The position numbers and the translations under genes are program-made. A stretch of 64,000 bases of DNA from contig NZ_FZOH01000005.1 in NCBI RefSeq assembly GCF_900188205.1, forward strand, positions 62,001 through 126,000, written 5' to 3'. The first letter of the stretch is position 1. Each line of letters opens with the position of its first letter. The notes beneath the pieces were generated by a model that ran no database searches, was not told the DNA's origin, and saw only the letters and a list, made by a program, of their open reading frames with translations. This document shows, piece after piece, positions 14,883 through 25,351 of this stretch. The DNA comes from Geodermatophilus saharensis. GTDB taxonomy: Bacteria; Actinomycetota; Actinomycetes; Mycobacteriales; Geodermatophilaceae.

Positions 14883-16760
14883 TCAGAGGAGGGTCCCGAA
14901 CTCCCAGTGCCAGGGCTCGGGCTTCTCCCCGCCGGGGCGGGCCCAGTCGGGGTTGACGAACCCGAACCGCCCCGCGTTCTCCGTCATCCACCGCCACTGC
15001 GGCGTGCCGGCGACGTTGATCCCGCCGCACAGGTCGACCGCCAGCGCCCAGCCGTGGTTCGACGTGCCCGGCACCGCGGCCAGCGCCGGCTTGCGGCGGA
15101 AGGCGTCGACCTGCGCGGTCATCGACCGGTAGGAGTCGGTGATGCACAGCGGGCGGTCGAACTGCGCCTCGTAGGCCGCGGCCAGGGCGGCGTACCCGGC
15201 CGCGGCGTCGCAGCGCAGCGCGTGGCCGCGGGCGATCGGGCACAGCGCCTCGACCGGGATCCGGCCGTTGCCCCAGCCGCCCCAGGCGGGGCTGACCGGT
15301 CCGGCCGGCGGCGGGGGAGCGCCACAGGCACCCCGTCCCGACGCCGTCGCCGGCAGGGGCGCGTTGGGCTGCGCCGGCGCGGGCACGGTCACCCGGACCG
15401 CGCGGGCGTCGTCGGGCAGCGGCCGGACGCCCACCCGGTAGGTGGCGGCCGAGGCGCCCAGCACCTCGCCCTCGCCCAGATACAGGCCGACGTCGGAGCC
15501 GCCGTCGGAGACGACCAGGTCGCCGACCTGCAGCTGCGTGGCGGGCACGACCGCGGCCGACGCCCACTGCCCGGCCGCGGTGGCCGGCAGGTCGTACCCG
15601 GCCAGCAGCCACGCCGCCGCGGTGAGGCCACCGCAGTCGAAGCCGTCCGGTCCGGCGGCACCGGGGGCGTAGGGCCGCCCGGCCAGCGACAGCGCGCTGC
15701 TGACCGCGGCCACCGTCTCGGCGGGGAGCACCGTGACCGGGTGGTTGCCGGCGACGGCCCACGCCACCCCGGGCACGGCCTGCCCGGCGGCGTCCAGGGC
15801 GGGGGAGAAGCCGTCGGGCAGCCGGGTCGGGTCGGCCAGCTCGGCGGCCGGCGGCGGCTCGATGCCGGCCGACGCCAGCTCGGCGAGGGAGGCCTGCCAG
15901 CGCTGCAGCGCCGCGGCGTTGCGCGCCTGCTGTTCTCCGGCCGCGGGCACGGTGTCGAGCGCGGCCAGCTGCGCGGCGACGTCGAGCCCGAGGTCGCCGG
16001 CGGTCTCCCGGACCCCGGCCAGCAGGGTGCGCGCCTGCGCGGTGGCGCCGTCGAGGGCGGCCTGCGCCGTCGCCACGCGCTCCTCGGCGGCCTCGGCGGT
16101 GGCCGCGGCGCGCCGGGCCCGGACGACGGCGGCCTCCCGGTCGCCGTCGGCGCGGTCGGCCAGTGCCTGCAGGTACAGGACGCCGGAGGTCGTGCCCGGG
16201 GCGTCGGCGTCGAGCGCGAGCACCGGCATCCGCCCGGTGGCCGGGGCGCGGTAGAGGTCGGCCGCGGCGGCGCCGACGGTGCCCCGCTCCGCGGCCACGG
16301 CGGCGCGGGCGGCCTGCGCGGCAGCGGTGGCGTCGGTGAGCTGGGCGCGGCGGGCGCCGATCTCGGCCTGCAGCCGGCGATAGGCGTCGGCGTCCTGCAG
16401 CAGCGTGCTGCGGGCGGCCAGCGCGAGCCGGGCCGGGTCGCCGGCCACCGAGGCCGAGCCGGGCGCGGAGGTGGTGGGGGCCAGCAGCACCGACAGGGCG
16501 GGCACCAGCAGCGTGGCCAGCCCGACGACGAGCAGCCGGGTGCGCCAGGGGCCGCGCAGCCGCGCGCGCAGGGTGCGGCGGCGGGCGGTGCGCTTGCGCC
16601 TGCGCGACCCCGTGCGGGTCGCGGGGCGCTTCGTGCCCGGGCGTCCGGCGGCGCGGGCGGCCAGCAGCGCACGCAGGGCCTCGGCCTCGCGGGCGGTGAG
16701 CTCGCGGCGGGGGCCGGCGGCGGGGGTGCCCGGGGGAGCGGGCGTGCGCGGTGCAGGCAC
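14883..16760 (-). CDS. Membrane-anchored peptidoglycan hydrolase: NlpC/P60-like plus VanY carboxypeptidase
   Basis: A 625-residue envelope protein. A basic cytoplasmic N-terminus (1-70) leads to one membrane segment (RLLVVGLATLLVPALSVLLAP, about 74-95), then a long Ala-rich coiled coil (about 110-290). Next is an NlpC/P60-like domain with the nucleophile motif FDCGGLTAA (about 373) and a C-terminal D-Ala-D-Ala carboxypeptidase (VanY) domain with SNHGWALAVD (about 565) and PWHWEF (about 618) supplying zinc and catalytic residues. In the NlpC part the usual histidine before VGIYLG is Asp (SDVGLYLG), so this domain may be inactive. Coiled coil plus NlpC/P60 recalls RipA-type septal hydrolases. 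Confidence 0.85.
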   Translation of the reverse strand: MPAPRTPAPPGTPAAGPRRELTAREAEALRALLAARAAGRPGTKRPATRTGSRRRKRTARRRTLRARLRGPWRTRLLVVGLATLLVPALSVLLAPTTSAPGSASVAGDPARLALAARSTLLQDADAYRRLQAEIGARRAQLTDATAAAQAARAAVAAERGTVGAAAADLYRAPATGRMPVLALDADAPGTTSGVLYLQALADRADGDREAAVVRARRAAATAEAAEERVATAQAALDGATAQARTLLAGVRETAGDLGLDVAAQLAALDTVPAAGEQQARNAAALQRWQASLAELASAGIEPPPAAELADPTRLPDGFSPALDAAGQAVPGVAWAVAGNHPVTVLPAETVAAVSSALSLAGRPYAPGAAGPDGFDCGGLTAAAWLLAGYDLPATAAGQWASAAVVPATQLQVGDLVVSDGGSDVGLYLGEGEVLGASAATYRVGVRPLPDDARAVRVTVPAPAQPNAPLPATASGRGACGAPPPPAGPVSPAWGGWGNGRIPVEALCPIARGHALRCDAAAGYAALAAAYEAQFDRPLCITDSYRSMTAQVDAFRRKPALAAVPGTSNHGWALAVDLCGGINVAGTPQWRWMTENAGRFGFVNPDWARPGGEKPEPWHWEFGTLL

Positions 16761-16925
16761 GGCGTGGTCCCCCGGCGGTCTCGACTGGCGTGGCCGGCTC
16801 CGCGGCGCGGGGCCGTGGAGCGCTCGCCGTCGGATCGACCGGTCGGGGGACCCGGAGGAGGGAGCGGGCGGGCGACCTCACCCCTGCGGGGGAGGAGGTG
16901 CGCCCGCCCGGGGGACGCCAGGGAG

Positions 16926-16989
16926 GTGCACGTCCGCGGAAGTGCACCCGTGGGGCCGACCCGGTCCGGGCACTTCCGCGGACGTGCAC
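16926..16989 (-). terminator. 20-bp inverted repeat, likely terminator
   Basis: Bases 16926-16945 are exactly complementary to 16970-16989, with a 24-nt loop. It lies just past the small gene that follows gltA and 166 bp before the hydrolase start. No other signal is obvious in 16761-16925. Confidence 0.6.
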
Positions 16990-16997
16990 GGGGGAGG

Positions 16998-17192
16998 TCA
17001 GCGGTCGGGGGGCCACCAGCCGCCGTGCCGGGGGACGAGGGCGATGCGGTGCTCGCCCCCGTCCGCGGTGGACACCACGAGCTCGACGGCGGTGACCACC
17101 CGCACCCGGTCGTCGTCGTCACGCAGCAGGCGGCCGGTCGCCAGGGGGATCGGGGGCAGGACCAGCAGGTCCTCGGCCGGCTCGCCGCCCAC
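16998..17192 (-). CDS. Small hypothetical protein downstream of citrate synthase
   Basis: A 64-residue product starting at GTG 17192, 12 nt inside the last gene's 3' side relative to the gltA stop (17204). It reads like a real small protein: PAEDLLVLPPIPLATGRLLRDDDDRVRVVTAVELVV, ending RIALVPRHGGWWPPDR, with beta-strand character and conserved-looking Trp pair. No family is recognised. A CTG at the gltA stop would give a four-base overlap but is an unlikely start. The 20-bp hairpin directly follows its stop, supporting an operon gltA-small gene. Confidence 0.5.
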   Translation of the reverse strand: MGGEPAEDLLVLPPIPLATGRLLRDDDDRVRVVTAVELVVSTADGGEHRIALVPRHGGWWPPDR

Positions 17193-17203
17193 CGGCGCCG
17201 TCG

Positions 17204-18535
<1,332 letters not shown>

Positions 18536-18587
18536 GGTGGTCCGACGCTACTGGCGTCGGGCCCGTCCGACGACACGGACGGTCATC

Positions 18588-18623
18588 CCGCCGGGTGGGC
18601 CGGCGTCCCGGCCCACCCGGCGG
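18588..18623 (-). terminator. Terminator of fumC
   Basis: A perfect 16-bp stem (18588-18603 with 18608-18623) and CGTC loop starts 16 bp past the fumC stop. Confidence 0.8.
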
Positions 18624-18638
18624 AGGGTCACCGGCGGG

Positions 18639-19994
18639 TCAGGGGTGGGTCATCGACAGGACGTCGAGGGCCTCGTCGAGCTGGGCCTCGGTGAGCTTGC
18701 CCTGCTCGACGTAGCCGCGCTCGAGGACGACCTGGCGGATCGTCTTCTGCTCCGCCAGTGACTGTTTGGCGACCTTGGCCGCCTCCTCGTAGCCGATGTA
18801 CCGGTTCAGCGGGGTGACGATCGACGGCGAGGACTCGGCGTACTCGCGGCAGCGCTCGACGTTGGCGGTGATCCCGTCGACGCAGCGGTCGGCGAGGACC
18901 CGGCTGACGTTGGCCAGCAGGCGGATCGACTCCAGCACGTTGCGCGCCATCAGCGGCAGGGTCACGTTGAGCTCGAAGACGCCGGTGGTGCCGGCGAAGG
19001 TGACCGCGGCGTCGTTGCCGATCACCTGCGCGGCCACCTGGATGGTCGCCTCGGGGATCACCGGGTTCACCTTGCCCGGCATGATCGAGCTGCCCGGCTG
19101 CAGGTCGGGGAGGTTGATCTCGGCCAGGCCGGTGCGCGGGCCCGAGCCCATCCAGCGCAGGTCGTTGGCGATCTTCACCAGGCCGACGGCGATGGTCTTC
19201 AGCTGCCCGGAGGCCTCCACGAGGCTGTCGCGGGAGCTCTGCGCCTCGAAGTGGTCGCGCGCCTCGGTCAGCGGCAGCTCCAGCTCCGCGGCGAGCCGCT
19301 CGATGATCGCCGCGGCGAACCCGGGCGGGGTGTTGATCCCGGTGCCGACGGCGGTGCCGCCCAGCGGCAGCTCACCGATGCGGGGCAGCGAGGCCTCGAG
19401 CCGCTCGACGCCGTAGCGGATGGTGGCGGCGTACCCGCCGAACTCCTGGCCGAGGGTGACCGGGGTGGCGTCCATGAGGTGGGTGCGGCCGCTCTTGACC
19501 ACCTCGGCGAACTCCCGCGCCTTGCGCGACAGCGAGGCCTCCAGGTGCTGCAGCGCCGGCACCAGGTCGCGCACGATCGCGCGGGTGGCCGCCACGTGGA
19601 TGGCCGAGGGGAAGACGTCGTTGGACGACTGCGACGCGTTGACGTGGTCGTTGGGGTGCACCGGCGTGCCGCCGGCCTCGGTGGCCAGGGTGGCGATGAC
19701 CTCGTTGGTGTTCATGTTGCTCGACGTGCCCGAGCCGGTCTGGAAGACGTCGATGGGGAAGTGGTCGTCCCACGAGCCGGAGACCACCTCGGCCGCGGCG
19801 TCGGCGATGGCGGCGGCGACGTCGCCGTCGAGCACCCCGAGGTCGGCGTTGACCCGCGCCGCGGCGCCCTTGATGGCGGCCAGGGCGGCGATGAGCTCGC
19901 GCTCGACGGGCGTGCCGGAGATGGGGAAGTTCTCGACGGCGCGCTGCGTCTGGGCCCGCCACTTCGCCCACGCGGGCACACGGACCTCCCCCAT
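18639..19994 (-). CDS. fumC: Class II fumarate hydratase
   Basis: Fumarase catalyses reversible hydration of fumarate to malate. The 451-residue protein has the superfamily signature [11 protein letters not shown] and other class II blocks: [52 protein letters not shown] and GTAVGTGIN. The start is taken at ATG 19994 ([24 protein letters not shown]), matching the usual fumarase N-terminus; an in-frame stretch further upstream to 20639 is not coding. A terminator hairpin separates it from gltA. Confidence 0.97.
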   Translation of the reverse strand: MGEVRVPAWAKWRAQTQRAVENFPISGTPVERELIAALAAIKGAAARVNADLGVLDGDVAAAIADAAAEVVSGSWDDHFPIDVFQTGSGTSSNMNTNEVIATLATEAGGTPVHPNDHVNASQSSNDVFPSAIHVAATRAIVRDLVPALQHLEASLSRKAREFAEVVKSGRTHLMDATPVTLGQEFGGYAATIRYGVERLEASLPRIGELPLGGTAVGTGINTPPGFAAAIIERLAAELELPLTEARDHFEAQSSRDSLVEASGQLKTIAVGLVKIANDLRWMGSGPRTGLAEINLPDLQPGSSIMPGKVNPVIPEATIQVAAQVIGNDAAVTFAGTTGVFELNVTLPLMARNVLESIRLLANVSRVLADRCVDGITANVERCREYAESSPSIVTPLNRYIGYEEAAKVAKQSLAEQKTIRQVVLERGYVEQGKLTEAQLDEALDVLSMTHP

Positions 19995-20188
19995 GGAGTC
20001 TCGTTCGATGCGGTGGTCCTGCTCGGCGGCCACGCTGGCTCCCGTGTGGTGTCGGTGGGTTCTGTGCTGCAGCCGTGACCTTAGGAGGACCCCCTGCGCC
20101 CCTGCTGCCCCCGGGCCCGGAGCGGCACCCCGGCCCGCGTCGGCCGGACTCCTACCGTGCGCCGGACACCCCCGTCCCAGGAGGCTCC

Positions 20189-20725
20189 GTGACCCACCCG
20201 CACCACCCCGCACCCGGCACGGTCCCCGTCGGGGGCTGGACGCCCTGGGGGACGTGGGATCCCGCCGCCGGCCAGCCACTGGCCCCTCTCCCCACGCCGG
20301 AGGTGCCCGCGGCCCGGGCGGGTCTGGGCGGCGCCGCGGTCGTCGCCGCCGGGCTCGTGGTGGGTCTCGTCCTCGCCGCCGTCGTCGCGGCGGTGCTGCT
20401 GCGCGGCGTCGCGGAGGACGCCGGCCGGGCGGCGGGCGAGGCCATGGGGACGTCGGTGGCCGACGCGCTCTACGGCGGTGCCACCGATCCGTTCGTGGGC
20501 GGGACCCTCGGGGAGGTCGAGCAGTCCGCCCCGGTGGCACCCGGGGACCTCGGACCCGACCCGGTGCTCGACGGCTACGCCCAGCAGTGCTTCGACGGCG
20601 ACCTGCAGTCCTGCGACGACCTCTTCGCCGACTCCCCACCGCTGTCGGACTACGAGGAGTACGCCCTCACCTGCGGCGGCCGGGTCAAGGCCTGGTCGGT
20701 CGTGTACTGCACCGAGCTGGAGTAG
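20189..20725 (+). CDS. Single-pass membrane protein with four-cysteine C-terminal domain
   Basis: A 178-residue protein: Pro/His-rich cytoplasmic N-terminus (1-45), one membrane helix ([24 protein letters not shown], about 46-72), then an exposed acidic region and a C-terminal domain with cysteines spaced CFDGDLQSC...TC...YC. The GTG start has AGGAGG 4 nt upstream. The C-terminal domain is the same as the one duplicated in the next gene, so the two are paralogues. Function unknown; disulphides in an extracytoplasmic domain are plausible. Confidence 0.75.
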   Translation: MTHPHHPAPGTVPVGGWTPWGTWDPAAGQPLAPLPTPEVPAARAGLGGAAVVAAGLVVGLVLAAVVAAVLLRGVAEDAGRAAGEAMGTSVADALYGGATDPFVGGTLGEVEQSAPVAPGDLGPDPVLDGYAQQCFDGDLQSCDDLFADSPPLSDYEEYALTCGGRVKAWSVVYCTELE

Positions 20726-20836
20726 CGGGGCGGGGGAGCCGGGTCGCAGCCGTCCCGTGACCCGGACGTGCTGGTCGCCGCCGGTCCTGCGGACCTAGCC
20801 TGGCCCCGCCAGCACCCGTACCGAGGAGCTCCCGCG

Positions 20837-21937
20837 ATGTCGCAGCCGCCGTACCCGCCGCAGGGCGGCGACGACCCCGCGGGCCGGCGGCCCGGGCAGC
20901 AGGGGTGGGGTCAGCCCGAGGAGCCGACGCGGCAGCTCGGTCAGCCCGCCCCGCCCACCACGCAGTTCCGGCCCGGTCAGCACGGCGGGGAGCCGCGCGA
21001 GCAGACCGCCCCCCTCGGCCGGCCCGACCCGGGCCAGCCGTACCCGCAGCAGTACGGCCAGCCGTACGGACAGCAGCCCGGCTACGACCCGACGCAGCAG
21101 TTCCCGCAGCAGTACGGCCAGCCGTACGGACAGCAGTACGGACAGGGCCACGACCCGAACCAGCCGTACGGCCAGCCGCCGGGCTACGGCCAGCAGTACG
21201 GCCAGCAGTACGGCCAGCAGCAGTACGGCCCGCAGTACGGCCAGCAGCCGCCGCCGCAGAAGCGGAAGAACCTGGCGGTCGTGCTGGGCGTCGTCGGTGT
21301 CCTGGTGGTCGCCGGTCTGGCCGCGCTGCTGTTCTTCCTCCTCCGTGACGGCGACACCCCCGTCGCCGACCCGCCCCGGACGACGAGCGCCTCCTCGTCC
21401 TCCGCCGGGCCGTCGTCGTCGAGCTCGTCGTCGAGCCCGTCCACCTCGAGCGCGCCGCGGCCTCCGACCCCGTCGTCGTCCAGCCCGCCGCCGCCCCCGC
21501 CGAGCCCCGGTGGCGGGTCCGCTGCGGCGCCGGTGCCGCCCACCGGCCTGGGCGACGACGCCACCTACCAGCCGCTGGCCCAGGCCTGCTTCGACGGGGA
21601 CTTCGCGGCCTGTGACGAGCTGTGGCGGCTGACCCCCTCGGGCTCGGAGTACGAGCAGTACGCCGGCACCTGCGCCGGCCGCGTGCCGTACCAGACCAAC
21701 GCCTGCCAGGAGCGGCTGGGCACGACCACGCCGGCCGAGCCCACCCCGCCCACCGGGCTGGGCGACGACGCGACCTTCCAGCCGCTGGCCGAGGCCTGCT
21801 TCGCCGGGGACTGGGCGGCCTGCGACCGGCTGTGGCTGGAGACCCCCATCGGCTCGCCCTACGAGGACTACGCCGGCACGTGCGCGGGCCGGCTGCCCTA
21901 CGAGGAGCAGGGCACCTGCGAGGCGCGGCTCGGCTGA
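20837..21937 (+). CDS. Membrane protein with Gln/Tyr/Gly-rich repeats and duplicated four-cysteine domain
   Basis: A 366-residue protein. Residues 1-140 are low-complexity Pro/Gln/Tyr/Gly with repeated units such as QQYGQPYGQ, the kind of region found in actinobacterial envelope and phase-separating proteins. One membrane helix follows (LAVVLGVVGVLVVAGLAALLFFLL, about 150-173), then a Ser/Pro-rich linker of about 60 residues. It ends with two tandem 55-residue copies of a domain, each starting LGDDAT(Y/F)QPLA, with C-x6-C, then AGTC and a final Cys. GAGGAG lies 8 nt before ATG. A TAGCCT element at about 20799 could be its -10. Role unknown. Confidence 0.78.
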   Translation: MSQPPYPPQGGDDPAGRRPGQQGWGQPEEPTRQLGQPAPPTTQFRPGQHGGEPREQTAPLGRPDPGQPYPQQYGQPYGQQPGYDPTQQFPQQYGQPYGQQYGQGHDPNQPYGQPPGYGQQYGQQYGQQQYGPQYGQQPPPQKRKNLAVVLGVVGVLVVAGLAALLFFLLRDGDTPVADPPRTTSASSSSAGPSSSSSSSSPSTSSAPRPPTPSSSSPPPPPPSPGGGSAAAPVPPTGLGDDATYQPLAQACFDGDFAACDELWRLTPSGSEYEQYAGTCAGRVPYQTNACQERLGTTTPAEPTPPTGLGDDATFQPLAEACFAGDWAACDRLWLETPIGSPYEDYAGTCAGRLPYEEQGTCEARLG

Positions 21938-21965
21938 GACCCGGCGGCCGGGGGCGTCGGGTCGC

Positions 21966-23030
21966 TCAGTCGTCCTCGTGGGAGCGGTCGAAGGGCACCG
22001 CGGAGTAGGCGCGCAGCTTCTCCAGCGAGTGCAGGCTGTCGATGGAGCGGATGGTGCCCGAGCGCGAGCGCATCACCAGCGACTGCGTGGTGCAGCCCCC
22101 GGACCGGTACTGCACGCCGCGCAGCAGCTCGCCGTCGGTGATGCCGGTGGCCACGAAGAAGACGTCGCCGCGGACCAGGTCGTCGATCTGCAGCACCCGG
22201 TCGAGGTCGTGGCCGGCGTCGAGCGCCTTCTGCCGCTCCTCGTCGTCCTTGGGCCACAGCCGGCCCTGCAGCGCGCCGCCCATGCACTTGAGCGCGCAGG
22301 CGGCGATGATCCCCTCCGGCGTGCCGCCGATGCCCATGAGCAGGTCGACGCCGGTGCCCTCGCGGGCCGCGGCGATCGCGCCGGCGACGTCGCCGTCGGA
22401 GATGAACTTGATGCGGGCGCCGGCCTCGCGGACCTCGTGCACGAGCTGCTCGTGGCGCGGCCGGTCGAGGATGCAGACGGTGACGTCGGCGACCGAGCTG
22501 TGCTTGGCCTTCGCGACCCGGCGGACGTTCTCGGCGACCGGCGCGGTGATGTCGACGACGTCGGCGGCGGCCGGCCCGGTGGCGATCTTCTCCATGTAGA
22601 AGACGGCCGAGGGGTCGTACATGGCGCCCCGGTCGGCCACGGCCATGACCGCGATGGCGTTGGGCATGCCCTTGGCCATGAGCGTGGTGCCGTCGATGGG
22701 GTCGACGGCGACGTCGCACTCGGGGCCGTAGCCGTCGCCGACCTGCTCGCCGTTGTAGAGCATCGGCGCCTCGTCCTTCTCGCCCTCCCCGATGACGACG
22801 ACGCCGCGCATGGTCACCGTGCCGATGAGGGCGCGCATGGCGTCGACCGCCGCGCCGTCGCCGCCGTTCTTGTCGCCGCGGCCCACCCAGCGGCCGGCGG
22901 CCATCGCGGCGGCCTCGGTGACCCGCACGAGCTCGAGGGCGAGGTTGCGGTCGGGCGCGGGGCGGTCGGTGCGGAAGGTGCTCACGCGGGGAGCGGGGGG
23001 CACGGGGCCGTCGGGCACGGGAAGGATCAC
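21966..23030 (-). CDS. glpX: Fructose-1,6-bisphosphatase class II
   Basis: GlpX hydrolyses fructose-1,6-bisphosphate in gluconeogenesis and is the main FBPase of many actinobacteria. The metal/substrate motifs are clear: [41 protein letters not shown] and [12 protein letters not shown]. The start is set at GTG 23030, 4 nt after GGAGG, giving 354 residues; ATG 23078 would add 16 residues without a ribosome site, and GTG 22985 is also possible. It is divergent from the DUF4245 gene, an arrangement common in actinobacteria. Confidence 0.94.
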   Translation of the reverse strand: MILPVPDGPVPPAPRVSTFRTDRPAPDRNLALELVRVTEAAAMAAGRWVGRGDKNGGDGAAVDAMRALIGTVTMRGVVVIGEGEKDEAPMLYNGEQVGDGYGPECDVAVDPIDGTTLMAKGMPNAIAVMAVADRGAMYDPSAVFYMEKIATGPAAADVVDITAPVAENVRRVAKAKHSSVADVTVCILDRPRHEQLVHEVREAGARIKFISDGDVAGAIAAAREGTGVDLLMGIGGTPEGIIAACALKCMGGALQGRLWPKDDEERQKALDAGHDLDRVLQIDDLVRGDVFFVATGITDGELLRGVQYRSGGCTTQSLVMRSRSGTIRSIDSLHSLEKLRAYSAVPFDRSHEDD

Positions 23031-23161
23031 GGGACCTCCAACGTCGGCAGCGTCGCCGGTGCCCACCGTTCCGGCCACCCCGGTCCCGGTGCCGGTCGGG
23101 CGGGCGGTGCGTCGGGATGTGGAGCGACGGGGTTCTGGATCGGTGCTGCGATCCTAGGGGT

Positions 23162-23815
23162 ATGACCACGACCGGGCCGTCGGGCCGGCAGGCCCCCGAG
23201 GAGCCGCCTGCCCAGCAGCAGCCCACCCAGGACCAGCTCGCGCCGGAGCAGCCGCCGCCGGCGCCGTCGGCCGTCGAGCGGGCCAACCGGATGAGCGCGG
23301 CGAACATGGTCCGGTCGCTGCTGCCGCTGGTGGTCGCCTGCCTGCTGGTCGTCGGCTGGATCGCCTTCCGGCAGGGCGACGTGGACCCGGTCCGGGCGAT
23401 CGACCCCTCCAGCACCGTGCAGCTGGCCGCCACCCGGGCGTCCTACCCCGTGGAGGTCCCCACCGGGCTGCCCGACGGCTACCGGCCGACGAGCGCGCGG
23501 ACCGACGCCGGCGAGGCCGTCGACGGCGCGCCGGTGACGCTGGAGGTGGGCTACGTGACGCCGTCGGAGGAGTACGCGGGCTTCCTGACCACCGACGACC
23601 CCCGCGCCGAGCGGCTGACCGCGGTGCTCGACGGCGCCGAGGAGGACGGCACCGTGGAGCTCGGCGACCGCACGTGGACCCGGCTGACCAGCGACCGCGG
23701 CGAGACGGTGCTCACCGTCGAGGACGGCGGCGTCACCACGATGGTCACCGGCTCGGCCGACGACGACGAGCTGGAGACGGTGGCCGGCTCCCTCGCGCCC
23801 GTCGTGGTGCGCTGA
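23162..23815 (+). CDS. DUF4245 family membrane protein
   Basis: A 217-residue protein with a Pro/Gln-rich cytoplasmic N-terminus (1-45), one membrane segment (SLLPLVVACLLVVGWIAF, about 55-73) and an extracytoplasmic beta-rich domain: YPVEVPTGLPDGYRPTSARTD, VTLEVGYVTPSEEYAGF, DRTWTRLTSDRGETVLTV. These blocks and divergent placement beside glpX fit DUF4245. Function is unknown. It ends four bases before the convergent xseB stop. Confidence 0.85.
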   Translation: MTTTGPSGRQAPEEPPAQQQPTQDQLAPEQPPPAPSAVERANRMSAANMVRSLLPLVVACLLVVGWIAFRQGDVDPVRAIDPSSTVQLAATRASYPVEVPTGLPDGYRPTSARTDAGEAVDGAPVTLEVGYVTPSEEYAGFLTTDDPRAERLTAVLDGAEEDGTVELGDRTWTRLTSDRGETVLTVEDGGVTTMVTGSADDDELETVAGSLAPVVVR

Positions 23816-23819
23816 GCGC

Positions 23820-24050
23820 TCAGTCCTGCCGCTCGGCCGGGGTGGCGGCGGCCAGCCGCTCGCGGGCGCGGTCGAGCCAGTGCCGGCACAGCTCGGCCAG
23901 CTGTTCGCCGCGCTCCCACAGCGCCAGCGACTCCTCCAGCGTCAGCCCGCCGGCCTCCAGCCGGCGCACCACGTCGGCCAGCTCCTCGCGCGCCTGCTCG
24001 TAGGTCTGCGTCGGCTGCTCGGCTGGCTGCTCGGTCGGCTGCTCGCTCAC
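23820..24050 (-). CDS. xseB: Exodeoxyribonuclease VII small subunit
   Basis: Small subunit of the single-strand exonuclease VII complex. The 76-residue product has the family core YEQAREELADVVRRLEAGGLTLEESLALWERGEQLAELCRHWL, after a short Gln/Pro/Thr repeat at the N-terminus. Its GTG start overlaps the xseA stop (GTGA), coupling synthesis of the two subunits. Confidence 0.95.
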   Translation of the reverse strand: MSEQPTEQPAEQPTQTYEQAREELADVVRRLEAGGLTLEESLALWERGEQLAELCRHWLDRARERLAAATPAERQD

Positions 24051-25270
24051 GGGTGCCCATCCTGCCTGTCGACCCGCACCGGCAGCCGCCCGCCCGCGAC
24101 GCGCACCGACAGCCGCTCGTCGTCGGCCACCTCGCCCGGCTCGCGGACCAGCGCGCCGTCGGCCCGCTGCACGAGCGCGTAGCCGCGCTGCAGCGTCGCC
24201 TGCGGGGAGAGGGCGGCGACCCGCGCCCGGGCGTGCTCGAGGTCGCGCTCGGCGGTCTCGACCCGGTGGGTGAGGGTGCGGCGGGCCCGGTCGCGCAGCG
24301 CGGCGACGTCGTCGGCCCGGCCGTGCAGCAGCCGCTCGGGGTCGGCCAGCACCGGCCGGCTGCGGACGCTCTCCAGCCACCGCTCGGACTGCTCGACCCG
24401 GACGGTGAGCAGGTGCCGGGCGCGGGCGCGCAACCCGTCGACCAGCCGGCGCTGCTCGCCGATCTCGGGCACCACGCGGTGCGCGGCGTCGGTGGGGGTG
24501 GCGGCGCGGACGTCGGCGACGTGGTCGACCAGCGTGGTGTCGGTCTCGTGGCCGACGGCGGTGACCACCGGGGTGCGGCAGGCGGCGATGGCGCGGACCA
24601 GCCCCTCGTCGGAGAACGGCAGCAGGTCCTCCACCGACCCGCCGCCGCGGGCCAGGACGATGACCTCGACCTCCGGGTCGCGGTCGAGCCGCTGCAGCCC
24701 GTCGATGACCGACGCCGCGGCGTTGACGCCCTGCACCAGGCTGTGGTGGACGGCGAAGCGCACCGCCGGCCAGCGCCGCCGCGCGGTGACCAGCACGTCG
24801 CGCTCGGCGGCCGAGTCCTTGCCGGTGACCAGGCCGACGACGGCGGGAGCGAAGGGCAGCGGGCGCTTGCGGGCGGCGTCGAACAGGCCCTCGGCGGCCA
24901 GCAGCCGGCGGATCCGCTCGATGCGGGCCAGCAGCTCGCCCAGGCCGACGGCGCGGATCTCGGTGGCGCGCAGGGAGAACGAGCCGCGGGCGATGTAGTA
25001 GTCGGGCCGGGCCCGCACGATCACCCGGGCGCCCTCGGTGAGCTCCAGGCCCGGCCGGTCGGCGACGTCGCGGGCGCAGGTGACCGGCACCGACAGGTCG
25101 GCGGCGGGGTCGCGCAGGGTCAGGAAGACCGTCGCGGCGCCGCTGCGCCGGCTGAGCTGGGCGACCTGCCCCTCGACCCACACCTCACCGAGCCGGCCGA
25201 TCCACTCGGCGACCTTTCGGGCCACCGTGCGCACCGGCCAGGGCGCCTCGGGGGAGGAGGGGGCGGTCAT
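24047..25270 (-). CDS. xseA: Exodeoxyribonuclease VII large subunit
   Basis: Catalytic subunit of exonuclease VII. The 407-residue protein begins with an OB-fold (VWVEGQVAQLSRRSGAATVFLTLRDPAADLSVPVTC), followed by the catalytic domain with GLVTGKDSAAERDVLVTARRRWP, VEVIVLARGGGSVEDLLPFSDEGLVRAIAACRTPVVTAVGHETDTTLVDHVADVRAATPT, and a C-terminal coiled helix ending LQRGYALV. All are typical of XseA. It is followed by xseB and preceded by the lipid-droplet gene, as in mycobacteria. Confidence 0.97.
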   Translation of the reverse strand: MTAPSSPEAPWPVRTVARKVAEWIGRLGEVWVEGQVAQLSRRSGAATVFLTLRDPAADLSVPVTCARDVADRPGLELTEGARVIVRARPDYYIARGSFSLRATEIRAVGLGELLARIERIRRLLAAEGLFDAARKRPLPFAPAVVGLVTGKDSAAERDVLVTARRRWPAVRFAVHHSLVQGVNAAASVIDGLQRLDRDPEVEVIVLARGGGSVEDLLPFSDEGLVRAIAACRTPVVTAVGHETDTTLVDHVADVRAATPTDAAHRVVPEIGEQRRLVDGLRARARHLLTVRVEQSERWLESVRSRPVLADPERLLHGRADDVAALRDRARRTLTHRVETAERDLEHARARVAALSPQATLQRGYALVQRADGALVREPGEVADDERLSVRVAGGRLPVRVDRQDGHP

Positions 25271-25301
25271 GCCCGCGACTGTGCCAGGCGCCGGTGACGA
25301 C

Positions 25302-25338
25302 GACGGCCCGGCACCCCGGAGCGGGGTCCCGGGCCGTC
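25302..25338 (-). terminator. Terminator of the lipid-droplet protein gene
   Basis: GACGGCCCGG (25302-25311) pairs with CCGGGCCGTC (25329-25338), with an inner ACCCC/GGGGT stem. It lies 14 bp past the stop at 25352. Confidence 0.7.
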
Positions 25339-25351
25339 TGCCGTTCTACGC

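Noticed and set aside
21000-21250. Tandem DNA repeats as a possible non-coding satellite
   Set aside because: They keep the frame and encode QYG-type residues in a well-bounded membrane protein.
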